A stretch of DNA of 64,000 nucleotides from Spisula solida. Lineage: Eukaryota > Mollusca > Bivalvia > Venerida > Mactridae. How positions within the stretch are numbered: the first letter of the stretch is position 1; each line of letters opens with the position of its first letter. The notes beneath the pieces are model-generated. The model ran no database searches. It had not been told where the DNA came from and worked only from the letters and a program-made list of their open reading frames with translations. A program made the translations under genes and the position numbers. The stretch is taken from contig OX365952.1 of NCBI GenBank assembly GCA_947247005.1, positions 5,726,501-5,790,500 on the forward strand, read 5' to 3'. This document shows, piece by piece, positions 26,501-41,500 of this stretch.

Positions 26501-29500
26501 AAAACTATTTACTATAGAAATATAGGGTAAGAGATCAACACCTACAGTCATTCATGTTTTTTTGGCCAATCTTGACAGAATGGCAGTTCCGTAAGAGGGA
26601 CATCCAACAACTATTTCTGTAAAATTATTTTTAATATTTGGCCATTGATATTAAGGAAGTTCTAAAGGTTTTCCTAATTGTTCATTTCTTTTGCCTATTG
26701 TTTAGAATGGACCACAAAAGGAACATCCCTGTGAAGTTTGGTTGAAATTGGCCGAGTGGTTTAAAATTAATGAATTGTTGACAGATGCACAGCCGGATGT
26801 CGGACGAAGAGTGATCCCAACGAAGATTTAGCCAACATTGTGACCTCTAAAGACTACACAAGGTTTTTCTATGATTAGACCTTGTGACCTACTTTTTGAC
26901 CCAGGATGACCCAATATTGAACTTGACCTAGTTTTGTTGAAGTGATCATTGTGACCAAGTTTCATAATGATTACAGGTAGGTCAAAATTGTGACCTATAG
27001 TGACTACACAAGGCTTTTCTATGATTTAACCTACTGACCTAGTTTTTGACCCCGGATGACCAAATATCAAGCTTGACCTAGATTTTATTGGGATGATCAT
27101 TGTGACTAAGATTAGGCCAAAAATTTTCCTCTTTTGACTACATGTAAAAAGCAAATTGTTGATGGACGACAGATGGACGAAGCGTGATCAGCAAAAGCTA
27201 CCTCTTGTCACTTTGTGACAGGTGAGCTTAAAAAACAAAAGGCAATAGCTCCCTTAAAATTTATCTGACCAACGTGCCCAGACGATATGCACAATGATAC
27301 TGATAAGTCACTGATACAAAGTTTCGTTGAAATCTGATCAATGGTTACAAAGAATGTGTAGGGACCAACGAACCAACCTCAGGCACAACTCTAATATTAA
27401 TATCAAAACACTCTTCAAACAGTTTTTCACCAGTATTTGCACGCGAGTGACAAGACCTGGTTTTTTTACTTAGACACTAGTATGCATTCTTCTGTGTTTC
27501 TTCAAGCTACAGCTATGTCTGAATGTGGTACTGCAAATATTGCATCTGTATGGTTATTCACCAGTATGTTTTTTCATGTGACTAGTTAGATTATCTTTCC
27601 TTGAGAATGCAGTATCACAAATATCACACTTAAATGGTTTTTCACCAGTATGTATTTTAGAGTGACTGGCTAGACAATCTTTACGTGTGAAAGCATATCC
27701 ACAAATAACACACTCAAATGGTTTTTCGCCAGTATGTATTCTTCTATGAGCCTTCAACCTACTGCTCCTTGTGAATGCAGATCCACAAGTATCACACCTA
27801 AATGGTTTTTCACCAGTATGTATTCTTCTGTGAACCTTCAACCTACTTCCTTCAAGTGATGGCTCTGTGTGAATGCAGATCCACAAACATCACACTTGAA
27901 GGGTTTTTCACCAGTATGTACTTTCATCATGTGACTTGTTACATGATATTTACGTGTAAATTCCGACCCACAAATACCACACTTAAATGGTTTTTCACCC
28001 GTATGTAATATTCTGTGGGAGTTCAAGTGACTGCTGTGTGCGAATTCTGTTCCACAAATGTCACACTTATATGGTTTTTCACCAGTATGTATTTTTCTGT
28101 GTTTCTTCAAGCTACCGATGAGTGTGAACGTGGTACTGCAAATATTACACTTGAATGGTTTATCACCCGTATGTACTATCATGTGACTTGCTATATGATC
28201 TTTACGTGAGAATTCAGACCCACAAATATCACACTTAAATGGTTTTTCTCCAGTATGAATTCTTCGGTGAGTGTTCAAGTTACTGCTCTGTGTGAATTCA
28301 GATCCACAAACATCACACTTGAAGGGTTTTTCACCAGTATGTATTTTCAAGTGACTGTCTAGACTATTTTTACGTTTGAATGCAGATCCACAAACATCAC
28401 ATTTATATGGTTTTTCACCTGTATCCATCCTAAAACTGTATGAATGCTGTATTTAATGTTCCTTCGGGGGAGATGGAATCTGAAAAACATAATTAAGTTA
28501 TAGCCTGTATTGCAGAACATTTTACCCAAAAAAATTATTTACTCCCTTTTTGTGATCAAGATGTCTGTAATTTGGAATAACTGTACATGAAAGGGCCCAC
28601 AGGGCCCAAGGTCGCTCACCTGTGCACAAGTAGAACCATATTTTTCGTGTGTTTTTAAAAAAGTTTTTCCAATCAGTTGTCATGGCAACCAGAGTTCTGC
28701 ATGGATTGTAATTGTTTTCAATATTTTTAGAAAGGATAACCCAATTCAGGGGTGTCAACAGAACCAAATTAAAAATCCTGAAAATCTTATGCGGCCGACC
28801 ATTTTTGCCAAACAAGAGGCCTTCAACCACTTTGTTTCCATATTTAACTCAGTTTTTATCGAATAACATTCTTCAGAGCACATTACATTGTCCATAACTT
28901 TGTCATTTGTTGAGGTATTTTCATCAAAAAACTTTTATTTTGGTCAGAAATCATAGCTCTTTCCGGATTTACCAGGAATATTGATACCCCTGCCAATTAA
29001 GGAACATTGTTACACATTTAATATAAAATCCAACCAGTACTTTAGAGAAGAATTTAAGATTTATTACATTATACTATAGATATAGGGAAAAACAGCTCGC
29101 CACCCATTGGCGTCCATGTTTTTGACGAATCATGACAAAAATTCAATTTTGTAAGTGGGTCACCCAACAACTATTTCTGAAAAATTATTTTGAAATCAGT
29201 GGCCAGCAGTCGATTTTTAATGATTTTTTAAACATTTTCGTATCGGTTGCCATGGCAACCAGAGTTCTGCATAGATTATAATTATTTTAGATATTTTAAG
29301 ATAGGACCATCCAAGGAACAATGTTACCATTATATAGTGAAATCCAACCAGTACTTTTCAAGAAGAAGATTTTAAAGATTTTACTATAGATATATAGGAA
29401 ACAAGACTGCGTTCAATAAACGCTTATGCCCCCGTGGAAGCCTAGTCCATAAATAAAGTATATAGTTATATTGGATATCTTCCAAGGGGCATAACTGTGT

Positions 29501-32500
29501 GAATTATCAGCGAACCGGAATGTGCCGACGATATGCGCATCTCCACTTGGTAAATATACTTACTTTGAATGGAAAGAAAACCAAAAAAGCCGAAAATATT
29601 TGGGACAAGAATAAAGTATATAGTTATATTGGATATCTTCCGAGGGGCATAACTGTGTGAATTATCAGCGAACCAGAATGCGCCTACGATATGCACATCT
29701 CCACTTGGTAGTGAAGCTACCCATGAAGTTTTGTTAAAATCTGAGCAGTGGTTCTTGAGAAATATTGCGGACAAGAATTTAGTATATAGTTATAGTGCAA
29801 TCTTCCAAGGGGCATTACTATATATAACAGAACAGGTTGGAAACACAGTATTTTGGACCCTGCATGATCCCACTATTTAACGCATCATCGGACCGTGAAA
29901 TGGTTGCAATCGAGTCTAGATGGGAAATACTACACAAATAATGGAAAATATCAACATAATGAGTACTCTCACACATACGACCCTACCTATTCTATATTCA
30001 CTCTCCTGTTCCATAGAAATTGAAAACTTAACTATGCTCCTTATTTTGGTTATAAATGCTATGTCACTATTTTTCATGAATTTATATGTATATATGTGAC
30101 TATTCTGTGTAACTTGATTTCATGAAAATAAATAAATAAAAAAAAAGATAAACAAGAACGCCGCATGGCGACCAAGAGGCAAGGGTGAATGTGGAGAAGT
30201 TTGAAATGGTGCTGTTAAATCAGGGGCAATAACTCTTAAGTGAATTGACCAATCAAAAAAATCTTCACGGGCATCATCGCAGTTTCTTTGTTGATGTTTG
30301 TTCAAAATTTCATGAAATTTTGACAGGTTATTACTGAGAAATGGCTGTGGAAGTTATTGAGCAGAAACTGTTTTTCCTATTTTAGTAACAGTGACCTTGA
30401 CCCCACTGACTGGTCCCACTTTCAATCCCAAGCTGCATCTTCACACAAGCTACCTACACAGCAAGTTTCAGTATGATATCTCATCCCTAACTTAAGTTAT
30501 TAAGCGGAAACCGTTTTTTTATTTTAAGTAATGGTGACCTTGACCCCACAAGCCCAACTTTCTATCCTTAGGGGGGTTCTACAAACAAGCTACCAACACA
30601 GCAAGTTTCATTATGATATCTCATTCCTAACTGAAGTTATTGAGCAGAAACCTTTTTTCTATTTTTAGTAATGGTGACCTTGACCCTACCAACCAACCCC
30701 ACTTTCAATCCAAAGCGGGGTCTTCACACAAGCTACGTACACAGCAAGTTTCGTTATGATATCTCATTCCTAACTTAAGTTATTGAGCAGAAACCTTTTT
30801 TCTATTTTTAGTAACGGTGACCATGACCCTACCAACCCCACTTTCAATCCAAAGCGGGGTCTACACACAAGCTACCTACACAGCAAGTTTCGTTATGATA
30901 TCTCATTCCTAACTACCGGTAAAGTTATTGAGCATAAACCGTTTTTCTATTTTTTGTAACAGTGACCTTGACCCCACCAGCCCCACTTTCAATCCCAAGC
31001 GGGGTCTTCACACAAGCTACCTACTCAGCAAGTTTCATTATGATATCTCATTCCTAACTTAAGTTATTGAGCGGAAACCGATTTTCTATTTTTAGTAACG
31101 GTGACCTTGACCTTGACTCCACCAGCCCCACTTTCAATCCCAAGCGGGATCTTCACACAAGCTACCTACACAGCAAGTTTCATTACGATATCTCATTCCT
31201 AACTAAAGTTATCCAACGGAAACCAATTGTTGACGCCCGCCCACCCGTCCGCCCGCCCGCCGAAATCGCCAATCCAATAACCACGATTTTTTTTTAAAAA
31301 CCTGGTTAAAAAATGACTTGGGGTTGCTATGTATACGTAGATTTACGTGACATTTACGCAGTGTAGGTAAAACAGTACCCAGGTGGCCATGTTTTTTGTA
31401 CAATCATGAAAGAATTATCATTTTTGTTAAAGAGATTCATCCATCAATCATTTTGAAATTTTACCAGTGGTTTCAGATTTTATTATATAGCTATATAGGA
31501 AAAGAGCTCGGCCACCCCTGGCGGCTACATTTTTTGAAGAATCAAAATTATTTCAAGGAATTTCATGGAGGGTCACCCAAGGAACATGTCTGTAGAATTA
31601 TTTTTAAAATTGTATTGGTGGTTTTGAAGATGAAAATTTTGAAAACTTCAATATTAACAAAGCTTTATAGGAAAAATGATCCCAACCCCTGGCTGCCATG
31701 TTTTTTGACGAATCAAACTTCTTTCAAGGAATTCTGTAGAGGCTCACACAAGGAACATGTGTGTAAAATTATTTTGACATTGGCCATGTGGTTTCAAAGG
31801 AGATATTGTTTGAATAAATTATTGATGCACGGATGAATGGACAACGGACAAAGAGCTAGCGATCACAAAAGCTAAATAGAATAACCTAACACAATGTGAT
31901 TCTGTATTTAATTACCTAGTTGTAGCAGTCCAACAACACGGTGTATTACCATATCGGTACCCTCTCGGTGCAAATTGATATATTGGCCTCTCGGTGCTGA
32001 CACGGGTCTCTCTCGGTGCAAAACAATGAAATGAAAAGACGATGATCGGCAGTAGAGGTAAGAAAATCATTTTTTATCCAAAAATACGGGTTTATGCATA
32101 AAAATCGATAGCCCACTGAACCCCCCCGATGAATATCCATTGTATTCCTATTGTTCAATTTGTTCTATCAGTTGTCACATGTTCAGACGTGGCTGAAATG
32201 TTGACCGGGGTACTTGTTCGAATGAATATTAAGCTATGTTAATGACACTTAAATGCAACTTTTCTTCAATATAGCAAATATTTAGTACCTCAGACGTAAA
32301 GCCGTTGATCATATCTTACCACTAAAAGCTTTTTATTTTGTAACTTCCGACAAATTTCTTTAAAAATACCCTACTTTTGGTTTAGACGCGGCACCGGTAC
32401 CCGCTCTGTTTTCATTGTTTTGCACCGAGAGGGTACCGATATATCATTTTGCACCGAGAGGGTACCGATATGGTTATACACCGTGAACAAGGAAGATACT

Positions 32501-35500
32501 AATAATCACTAAAAGTTCTGAAATTCAAGATGACTGCCACTTAAAATTAATAACAGTTTTAACCCTAATTAATTAAATGAAATATTAACAATGATGTACC
32601 AAAAATATAACTGAATAAATTTACTTAAGTCTCCAAGTGAAATACCAAAAATAGAGAGTAATCAATTAATTAAATAAAAACATGTTTACCTTTTACACTG
32701 CACTGGAGAAGTTTATGTCAGTTGGGCTACAGAATGACCAGCTACCTGTAAATGGCACCACCAGTCTCTTTATTAGATAAAAAGCTAGTTCTGATTATAA
32801 GTCAGTTACAATACTTTAGCCAATCAAAACATATCTAACATAACTACCTAGCAAGTCAGAAGATACAGGGTCCAGATATATCTAAAAATAGACTGCATGG
32901 TCATATACTAAACGGCTGATCAATAAGTACAAGGGTACCTAAGCATGATGCTATCTAAAAAGTATCCAGAATGCCTTGCACTTTATACAATGGTGACAAT
33001 ATAATGTTAAATGGCTAAATGACACTAATTAAATCATGTAAAACAAGTCACTAAGAATTGCAAGCATAACAGAAGTTCCCTACCTGTTTGAAGCCTTGAC
33101 TTTTAAATTACAGCAACCACAATTTTCGTCAGAATCAAATAAATATTAAGACCAGCACCTACCCACATACCAAGTTTCATAAACATTGAAGCTTGGAAAC
33201 TGTTTGAGTTATGCAGGGCTTAGATAACAGGGAAATGTATCAGCAAGTAAAAAGGCCGTGTGATAAGTTTGAGCTATCCGTTCCAGGGGCGGATCCTGGA
33301 TTTGGCGTTAGGGGGGGCGTACATTCATGCATTGATACCCCCCCTCCTGAAGAAAAAATCGAGCGAAGCGAGGCCAGAAAAAAATGTATCTCTGAGAAGC
33401 ATTCCACACAATTTTCGTTCTTTATCTTATAATATTCATTGATAAAGTTAATGTGAGAGCAAGGCGAGCAAGAATATATGCATTAATTATTTGAACAGCA
33501 TATCCCTCAAACTCATTCCCTACTTGTCAAAATGAACTGAAAGTGGTTGTGCGAGCGTAGCGAGCAAGAAAAAATGCAATTATCTATTTCAGCAGCATAC
33601 ACCACATCCTTATTACTTGGTAATATTCACTGATGTAGTAATTGTCAGAACTAGAAAAAAATCAGTGTTTGTCTGAGCAGCATACCTAAACAACTCATTG
33701 GTAAATCAAAAGCTTTCATTGAATTTACGTAGTTCTTCAGCGAGCAAGAAAAATCGTTGTTTATATGAACAGCATAGCCAGGACTAACGATGATCGACTG
33801 GATACTATTCACTGATATATAACTGCTGTGAATTTGTCACGAAAAAAAGGCAATGTTTATCTGAGCAGCATACCCTGCGAACTCCAGGGCTTCAGTTTTG
33901 TTTCAGTGGAAATGTGATGTACTTGGGATCCAGTGACTAGGAAGTCCAGTGGCTTTCTGCCTCGTGACTTTTTAAATAGAACCATGGAATTCGTCAGCTG
34001 CATTCTGAGGTATCTTATTTTTAATGAAAAGGACAGGTTTATTAGTAAATAAAGCCAACTGTATTAATATTTTTTTCTTGTCGGACATTTTTAATGTGCA
34101 AGAATCTCTGCATTTCTGTAGCCGATGTTTGGCACCATGCTACCAATCAGTCCCATATCTTGTTTTTGCATACAGCATTAAGTTTAATTTAAAATCCATA
34201 AATTGTAATTGTTGTATTTACGCGAGCGTAGCGAGCGAAAAAAATTGCATATCAATATTGTTCTTACATCCAAAATATGATAAATTACCTAGGCTCCGGC
34301 GATTTTAGGGGGGGGCGTACGCCGGGTCCGCCCCCCCTTGGATCCGCCTATGCGTTCAATAACTTGAAGACAAAAAAGTTTTTCATTAATTAGTCTTTAA
34401 TTATTATACATGTTTTGCATAAATAGCACAATGAAAATTTGATATCTCCATAAATGCTAAAAAAACTGCCTCAGTAAAATATTGAGTACTATAGTTCGAT
34501 TTCGAGCATTGAGCCGTGACTGCACTTTTAAAGTTTTAACCACTAATCGATATAGGTTGGTATAGGTTTAATGGAAAATATAAGTAATATAATTAAGGCC
34601 AACTATTCCATGTGTCTGAATGGTCGTGTCGGTATAGCGCTTGATACATTGTAGAATAACTTTTGTCTGACCAGGGCAAGTTCGAATCTCACCAAATAAA
34701 ATATATTTTTCTTTTTTTAAATTATATTTACACATTTTTTAATTCATAAATGCACATAACTTGCCATATCCGTGTTATAACAGTATGTGACAAGCCATAT
34801 TTGTTACATGCTTCTAAATATTTTTAGATCTTGCATGTGTATTCATGGGCGTAGGAGCGTCTTCAACATTGGGGGGGCCAAATATTTGGGAGGGGGGGGG
34901 GGGCGAATTTTTTTTTGAGATATGTGGGGGTCACATAAAGTGTTATTAAGCTATAGTGAAAGTTTGTGATTATATTCACTAAGGTATGGTATATCTACTA
35001 AGCTGTTTGCTTGTCAAAAAAACGGGTAACAAAATTGAACCCTATCATAAATGAGTATTGTAATTAGGGGGGTCCGGGGGCATGCTCCCCCGGGATTTTT
35101 TTTAAAACATTGGATCAATCTGGTGCGTTCTAAGATAAAATTTTGGTAAGATCAATCAAAATTAAGTCCTTATTTTGTAAATTTATATTTTTACTAATTA
35201 TTGAACAGATGCCCGAATTCTGAGAGTTTTAGCGGTTTAGTAAGGGAATTTAACATAGCAATGACAAAGTTTAAAAGCAATATATAGCAGCTGGTGCAAA
35301 CTTTATCTTACAAAGTATTTCTGTAGTCCTTGTAGCTATTTTCAACAATTACGTGATCGGGTGATATCATATTTCATAGATTAAAATCATTTTGCGAGCG
35401 AAGCGAGCAAGAAAATTCACATTTTATACTTTTTAACAAAGGATAAAAGGCAAATTACCTATTACAATACTATTTTAGGCGGAAAATTATGAATATGGTC

Positions 35501-38500
35501 TGAATTATTGGGGGGGGGGGGGGGCAAACGATATGTTGGCCCCCCTGTCCTAACATTGGGGGGCCTGGCCCCCCCTGGCCCCCCTTCTCCTACGCCCATG
35601 GTATTGTAGAATCTTATGACGGCTAATCAACGAAATACAGGTTGTCAGTAAACTCGGAATATGGAAACGATCGCTGTATAAATGAAAAATAAATTGAATC
35701 AACACATTTTCTTGGAGTAATTAAAAAAAGAAACTTTAGTTTATATACTCTTTAAATATTAAACATAAAATAATGACTTAAAAATATGAGCGAATTGGGA
35801 ATTTGAACCACCGAACTTCGGGTTAGCAATCCTGAACGTTGCCGACTGCAATAAACTGTATTTCGATAACAAACAGATATATGTAAGAATCACATCATTA
35901 AATAATGACATGCGAAGGTAATAAACTATGGTCTACCCGCCAAAATGGACTAGTCCGATAGGTCATGGCTCAGAGTTCAAAATTGAACTATATAAGAACA
36001 CAAGTATGTTCCAAGTCCTTAAAATTATCATTCTTAACACATTATAATAACATGTATATAATATATTTCACAGAATCAAAAGAAACTGCACACAGGGGTA
36101 TGTATTGTTATGTAATTGTCAAACCCCATAGTGGGATTTTGTTTCTGTGAAATATATTATATACATTATTATACGTTATTATAGCATAAAAACGGTGTTT
36201 TTGCCCATACGTTAACGGGACGAAAACCATGCGTAAACATAAAGATTCACGCGCTGTTAACGTCCAGTTTTACGTATGCTCATTTCAGGGCCGCACCGGC
36301 GACTATGAAGGTTGTACAGCTTCATATGAACAGTTATTCCCATTTTATTTCTAAGAACTAATAAGTACTAATTAGTTTTCTATAATATTTAAATTATGCA
36401 TTTAAACAAACCCGCAGTATCCATGTTTTCTTGGTATTTGCCGATACCGGAAGTCGGCGTGCATAACAATAACTGGTATGACGTTAAGTTTGTTTTTGCG
36501 ACGTCGTCACAAAATCTCCCGCCAAAATATCATTATTTTGAAATTCAAACGCATTAATTGATGTTTTGTTACATAATGCTATAATAGCGTTTACGCATGT
36601 TTTTTTCGCTTTATAACATATGCAGAGTCCCTGGCGGGCTTGGGCACCAACCGTCCCTCGGGACTCTGCAGATGTTATAGCCCGAAAAAGCATGCGTTAA
36701 CCCTACATTATAACGCATTAGCGAATCTTACGGAGACCCCGTGTATAGAAAACAAAACAAACCCCCACAATAAAGAAAGTGTCACCAATACCAAATTGAT
36801 TCTTTTGTTAAAGGTGTTAAAAGATGTTGTCCCTCGTTATTGAGGTATTGAGATACGATTTTTTGTTTATTTACTTTTTATTCAGTTTTCAGATAAATAT
36901 AGATACATCAAAAAACAGTACAATGCAAACAACAACAACAATTAACACAAAATTTGTAATATTTGTTTGATAGAATTTTCATGTAGTTATTAGAATGTGA
37001 ACTGAATTGCTTTTTAAAGAGGGTGGTTTGATCTTTGATTAGAAGAGAAAAAAAAGACAATGGGTGGACAGAAGAAAAACAAAGAGTTAAAAAAAACAAA
37101 AACATGTGAGCCTTTAACTCAATTTAAAAAAAAAAACACTTTTTTTTGTGCTTGTGTTATGATACATCGCTATACATTAAAATCTTTCCACTTGGTTTCG
37201 AATATTTCTAATTTATCTTTGTGTGTTGCAATGATTTTTTCGATGGATATGCGTCGTGTAAGGTAATGTTTGAATGGTTCTATGGCAGGAATTGATTTAT
37301 CGTATTTAGAATAGCTGATGAAGTATTTTGCTAATATTAAAATAAAGTTGATTATGGTTTTTATTTCTGCTGTCTTTTTCGTTTTCTAGTCCTAATGTTA
37401 TTGTTCTGTAATTCATTAAATTCACAGAAATATTTTTACTATTTAAATATTCTTGTAGATTAAGCCAAAATTGTTGGATTGGTTGGCATTCCCAAAAAAG
37501 ATGTCTTTGTGTTTCTGTGTGCATCAAACAGAAGTCACACAATCTGGAACTCGTTAGTTTGCATTTATACAGATAATCATTATTTGGTGTTAATTTCATT
37601 AAGAATTTGTATTGATACTCTCTTAGTTTGGTATCTATGGTGCAATTTATTGGTGTAGTTAATATCTGTTTCCATGTGATTGTTTTTTCAGAAAATTCAT
37701 CTTCCCATTTTTTGAATGTTTTGGCATTAATCTTTTTTGTTTTAATTTGTTTTTCATACAATATTTTATTTCCGGTTTTACAAAGTTTTATTTTGTCTAA
37801 TAGATATTCTGGTTGCATATATGGTTGGTAATTCTCATCTGTTAATTGTTTGCTCATTGTTTTGTTAATAGACTTAATCAGTGATAAGTAATTGAGGAAA
37901 TCGCCATTTTCAATGCCATATTTGTTTTGAATTTGTTCGAAGGTTAGGAAATCCTTTACTTGGAAGTCGTATATTTGATCTATGTATATGATGTCTTTCT
38001 CCAACCATTTTTTATATAAAAACAGGTCACCATTTGTATGTTTTATATTCGAGTTATTCCATATAATTTCTTTGGGTAGGATATCCATAGATTGTTTATA
38101 GTTAATTGAGCACCAAGATGACATAATGTTTTTCAGAAATGTGTAGTTAAAGTTAAGTTTATTTGCGTCTGTTTTACTAATGTTACATTTAAATATATTA
38201 TACCCGTGTTTGGAGAGCTCATTGTTATAGATTATATTCCATTTGGCTTCAGTTTTGATGTCAATTCTTTTAACCCAGCTTGCTTTCACCGAATTTAAGA
38301 ACGCATCAATATCTATCATTTTTAGTCCTCCATTTTCGTATGCCTGATATATCATATTTCGAGATATTTTGTCTGGTTTGGAATCCCATAAAAAGTCAAA
38401 CATGATATTTTTTATCTTGTTAAGTCTTTGTTCATTTGGGTTATTTAAAACAGTTAATGGGTACACTAGTTTTGGAAACGCAAACGATTTTAGAACAGTA

Positions 38501-41500
38501 ATTTTTCCAATTAGAGACAGCTTCCATCTCCTCCATTTGTAGAGAGTATGTTGAAATGCATCAATTTTTGGGTCTAAATTCAATTCCAGTACTTTGTTTG
38601 GATTATTTGTGAAAACAATTCCAAGCGTTGTAGCTTCGTCTGATGTCCATTTGAATTTTTTTGATTTACAGTATATTATATTCGTATTACGTAATGATCC
38701 TATTCTTAGCACTGTACATTTAGACACATTCAGTTTTAGACCAGACACCTGCTTGAATTTTTCGAACGTTGTTATGAGGTTTTTGAAAGATGTTTCCGAT
38801 CCATCCAAAAAGAAACTGGCATCATCAGCAAAAAGCGTTTGTTTGATTTCGGTATTTTTAATATAGAGCCCTTTTATATTTGCGTTCTTGTCTATATTTT
38901 GCGATAATAGTTCAATGCCTATGATAAATAGATATGGGGACAGAGGACAGCCTTGTCTCACGCCCTTGTCGATTTTAAAGAAGTTCGATAGGTTGCCATT
39001 TACTGTAATACAGCTTTTAGCGTCTCTATAGAAAAGTTTAATCCAATTAATTATTGTATTACCGAAGTTAAAGTATTCTAAACATTTGAATATATAATCA
39101 TGATCTACACTGTCAAAGGCTTTATGAAAGTCCGAGAAAAATATTAAACCTTCCTCGTTATCGTTGTTTATTTGTTCGATTACATCATATAATATTCTTA
39201 CGTTTTCACCAATGTATCTTCCTTTGATAAATCCAGTTTGGTCTCTATTGATTATATTGTCAAGTACATTTTTCATTCGATTTGCTATTGATTTGGAAGC
39301 TATTTTGTAGTCCACATTCAACAATGAAATTGGTCGCCAATTGTTGATGTCAGTTAATAGTTTGTTCTTTTTTGGTAAAAGAGAGATCACGCTCTGTGTT
39401 TGAAGTTCTGTAAGTTGATTTTTTTGAAACGAATAATTTAGAGATTTTATAAGATATGTTTTAATATCATTCCAGAAGATTTTGTAAAATTCTGTACTTA
39501 TGCCATCAGAGCCAGGACTCTTTTTATTTTGCATCTCTTTTAGTGCCTTACCACACTCGTATTCCGTCAAAAGACCTTCACACATTTGTTTCTGTTCTTG
39601 ATTTAGTTGTTTATGTGTGTCAGGAAAGAAATCCGAATCATGTTCGATTTGATCATTTTTTTGGTATAATTTACTATAGAATGATTGAATATCAATTAAG
39701 ATGTCTTTTGTTGTTGTTTTTATAGAGCCATTATGTTCAATTTTAGTTATTGTTTTTTCTTTTGATTGTTTTTTCTCTAGGCTTGAAAAATATTTTGTAT
39801 TTTTCTCAGCTCCTTCAACCCATTCCGCTTTTGTTCGTAGTAAGATGTCTTTTACGTTTTCATCTAGCAAGTGGTCTAGCTTTTCTTTTTCTGTATTAAG
39901 TGTTTTTAAAAGTTCATGATTAAGAGGTGATTTGATTATTTCGTTTTCAATTCTTTTGATATTTTGTTCTGTTTGCATTTGATCTTTATTATTATCGTTT
40001 TTCTTTTTTGCTGAAAATTTTATAGATTCATTTCTTATAGTGCTTTTTATTACTTCCCACAGAGTATTTGGGTTTGCAGCATTATTATATTGAACTGTTT
40101 CTTGAATAGACGTTCGTATAATATTTTGATACTCTGGGTTGAGAATTATGCTATTGCTTATCTTAAAGTATCCCGGTCCCCTTTCTGCCTTTTGTAAATC
40201 TACTTTTAGATTAACTATTGAATGATCTGACCTGTATCCAGGCGATATAGAACATTGTGCAACTATGTTAATTAGATCTTGTGAAATCAAAAAGTAATCA
40301 AGTCTACAGAATATTGGTGGTTTTGTATTATTATGCCATGTATAACTTTTACTGTCGGGGTTGGTTAAACGCCATATATCATATAAATTATTATTTGAAA
40401 TTATATTGTTTAATTCTTCGGAGTTATGTTTGTTCGTATCCTTTCTTCCGTTTAGTTTATCTCTGTCGAAGTTTAAGACGACATTGAAATCACCACCTAC
40501 AATCAGTGTTTCATTATTACATTCTACAATTGTGTTTTTGAATGTTTCAAAAAAGGCTCTATCTTCAACATTTGGACCATAACAGTTTACTACGACAAAA
40601 GTTTCATCATTTATTTCTAGCTTAAGTAATTGGAGTCTACCTTTTATTATGTCTTTATATTCAATAATTTTATAGTTAATATATTCACTTATGAAGATGC
40701 CTATACCTTTGCTGTTTGTGCTGTTACCACTTAAAAATACATCATTTTTCCATTCATTTTTCCATAGTTCATTATCAATATTATCAGTACAGTGGATTTC
40801 CTGTAGAAGACAAATGTCGTATCTTTTCAGTTTTAAGTATTCAAAAACTTTTAAACGTTTTTCTCTAGACGAAAGCCCTTTGGTGTTAAAGGTACATAGG
40901 TTCAGAGTCATTAGTTATCAGTAGATAAGAATAGATTGGTGTCAGAATCATAATGCACAAAAAGATAAAAAATATACTATAAATGAAAATGAGAGAAAGG
41001 CTCACAAAGGAAAGGATAAAGAAAGATGAGAACATATATTTGTGTGAAATGCAGACAGAAAGTAGATTAAAGTAACAGGCTCGTGGAAAAGGTTCAAATG
41101 ATTAGTGAAAAGTTTACCAGAGATGTATGCTATTGATCAAGTATATGTACCTGTATGTGACACACATCTTAAATGAAAATGAGACTGGTGCGTAATCATC
41201 CAGTTATGAAAAAAAAGTTGCCAAATACATATTATTTTACATTTTCAATGAATGGAATCACATTCGTTGTCTGGCAGGTACGCCAATTCACGAGATATAA
41301 GTCATAAGATTAGTACATATTTGCTTTAACCGTTACATACCCACACATATACCTATCAATATGCATGCTTTATATACTCTAAAACAAACATTTTTACTCA
41401 AATGTGTACAAGTGTGCACATGCATACACACACACACACACATGTTTTTGATAACACTGTGATGGGGATGTATTGAAAACGAAAAGGAAAGGTGTAATTA

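Noticed and set aside
31396..31836. 146-codon plus-strand ORF
   Set aside because: It spans tandem ~160-bp repeat monomers, with repeated peptides ([14 protein letters not shown] / [14 protein letters not shown]) that reflect the DNA repeat rather than a protein.
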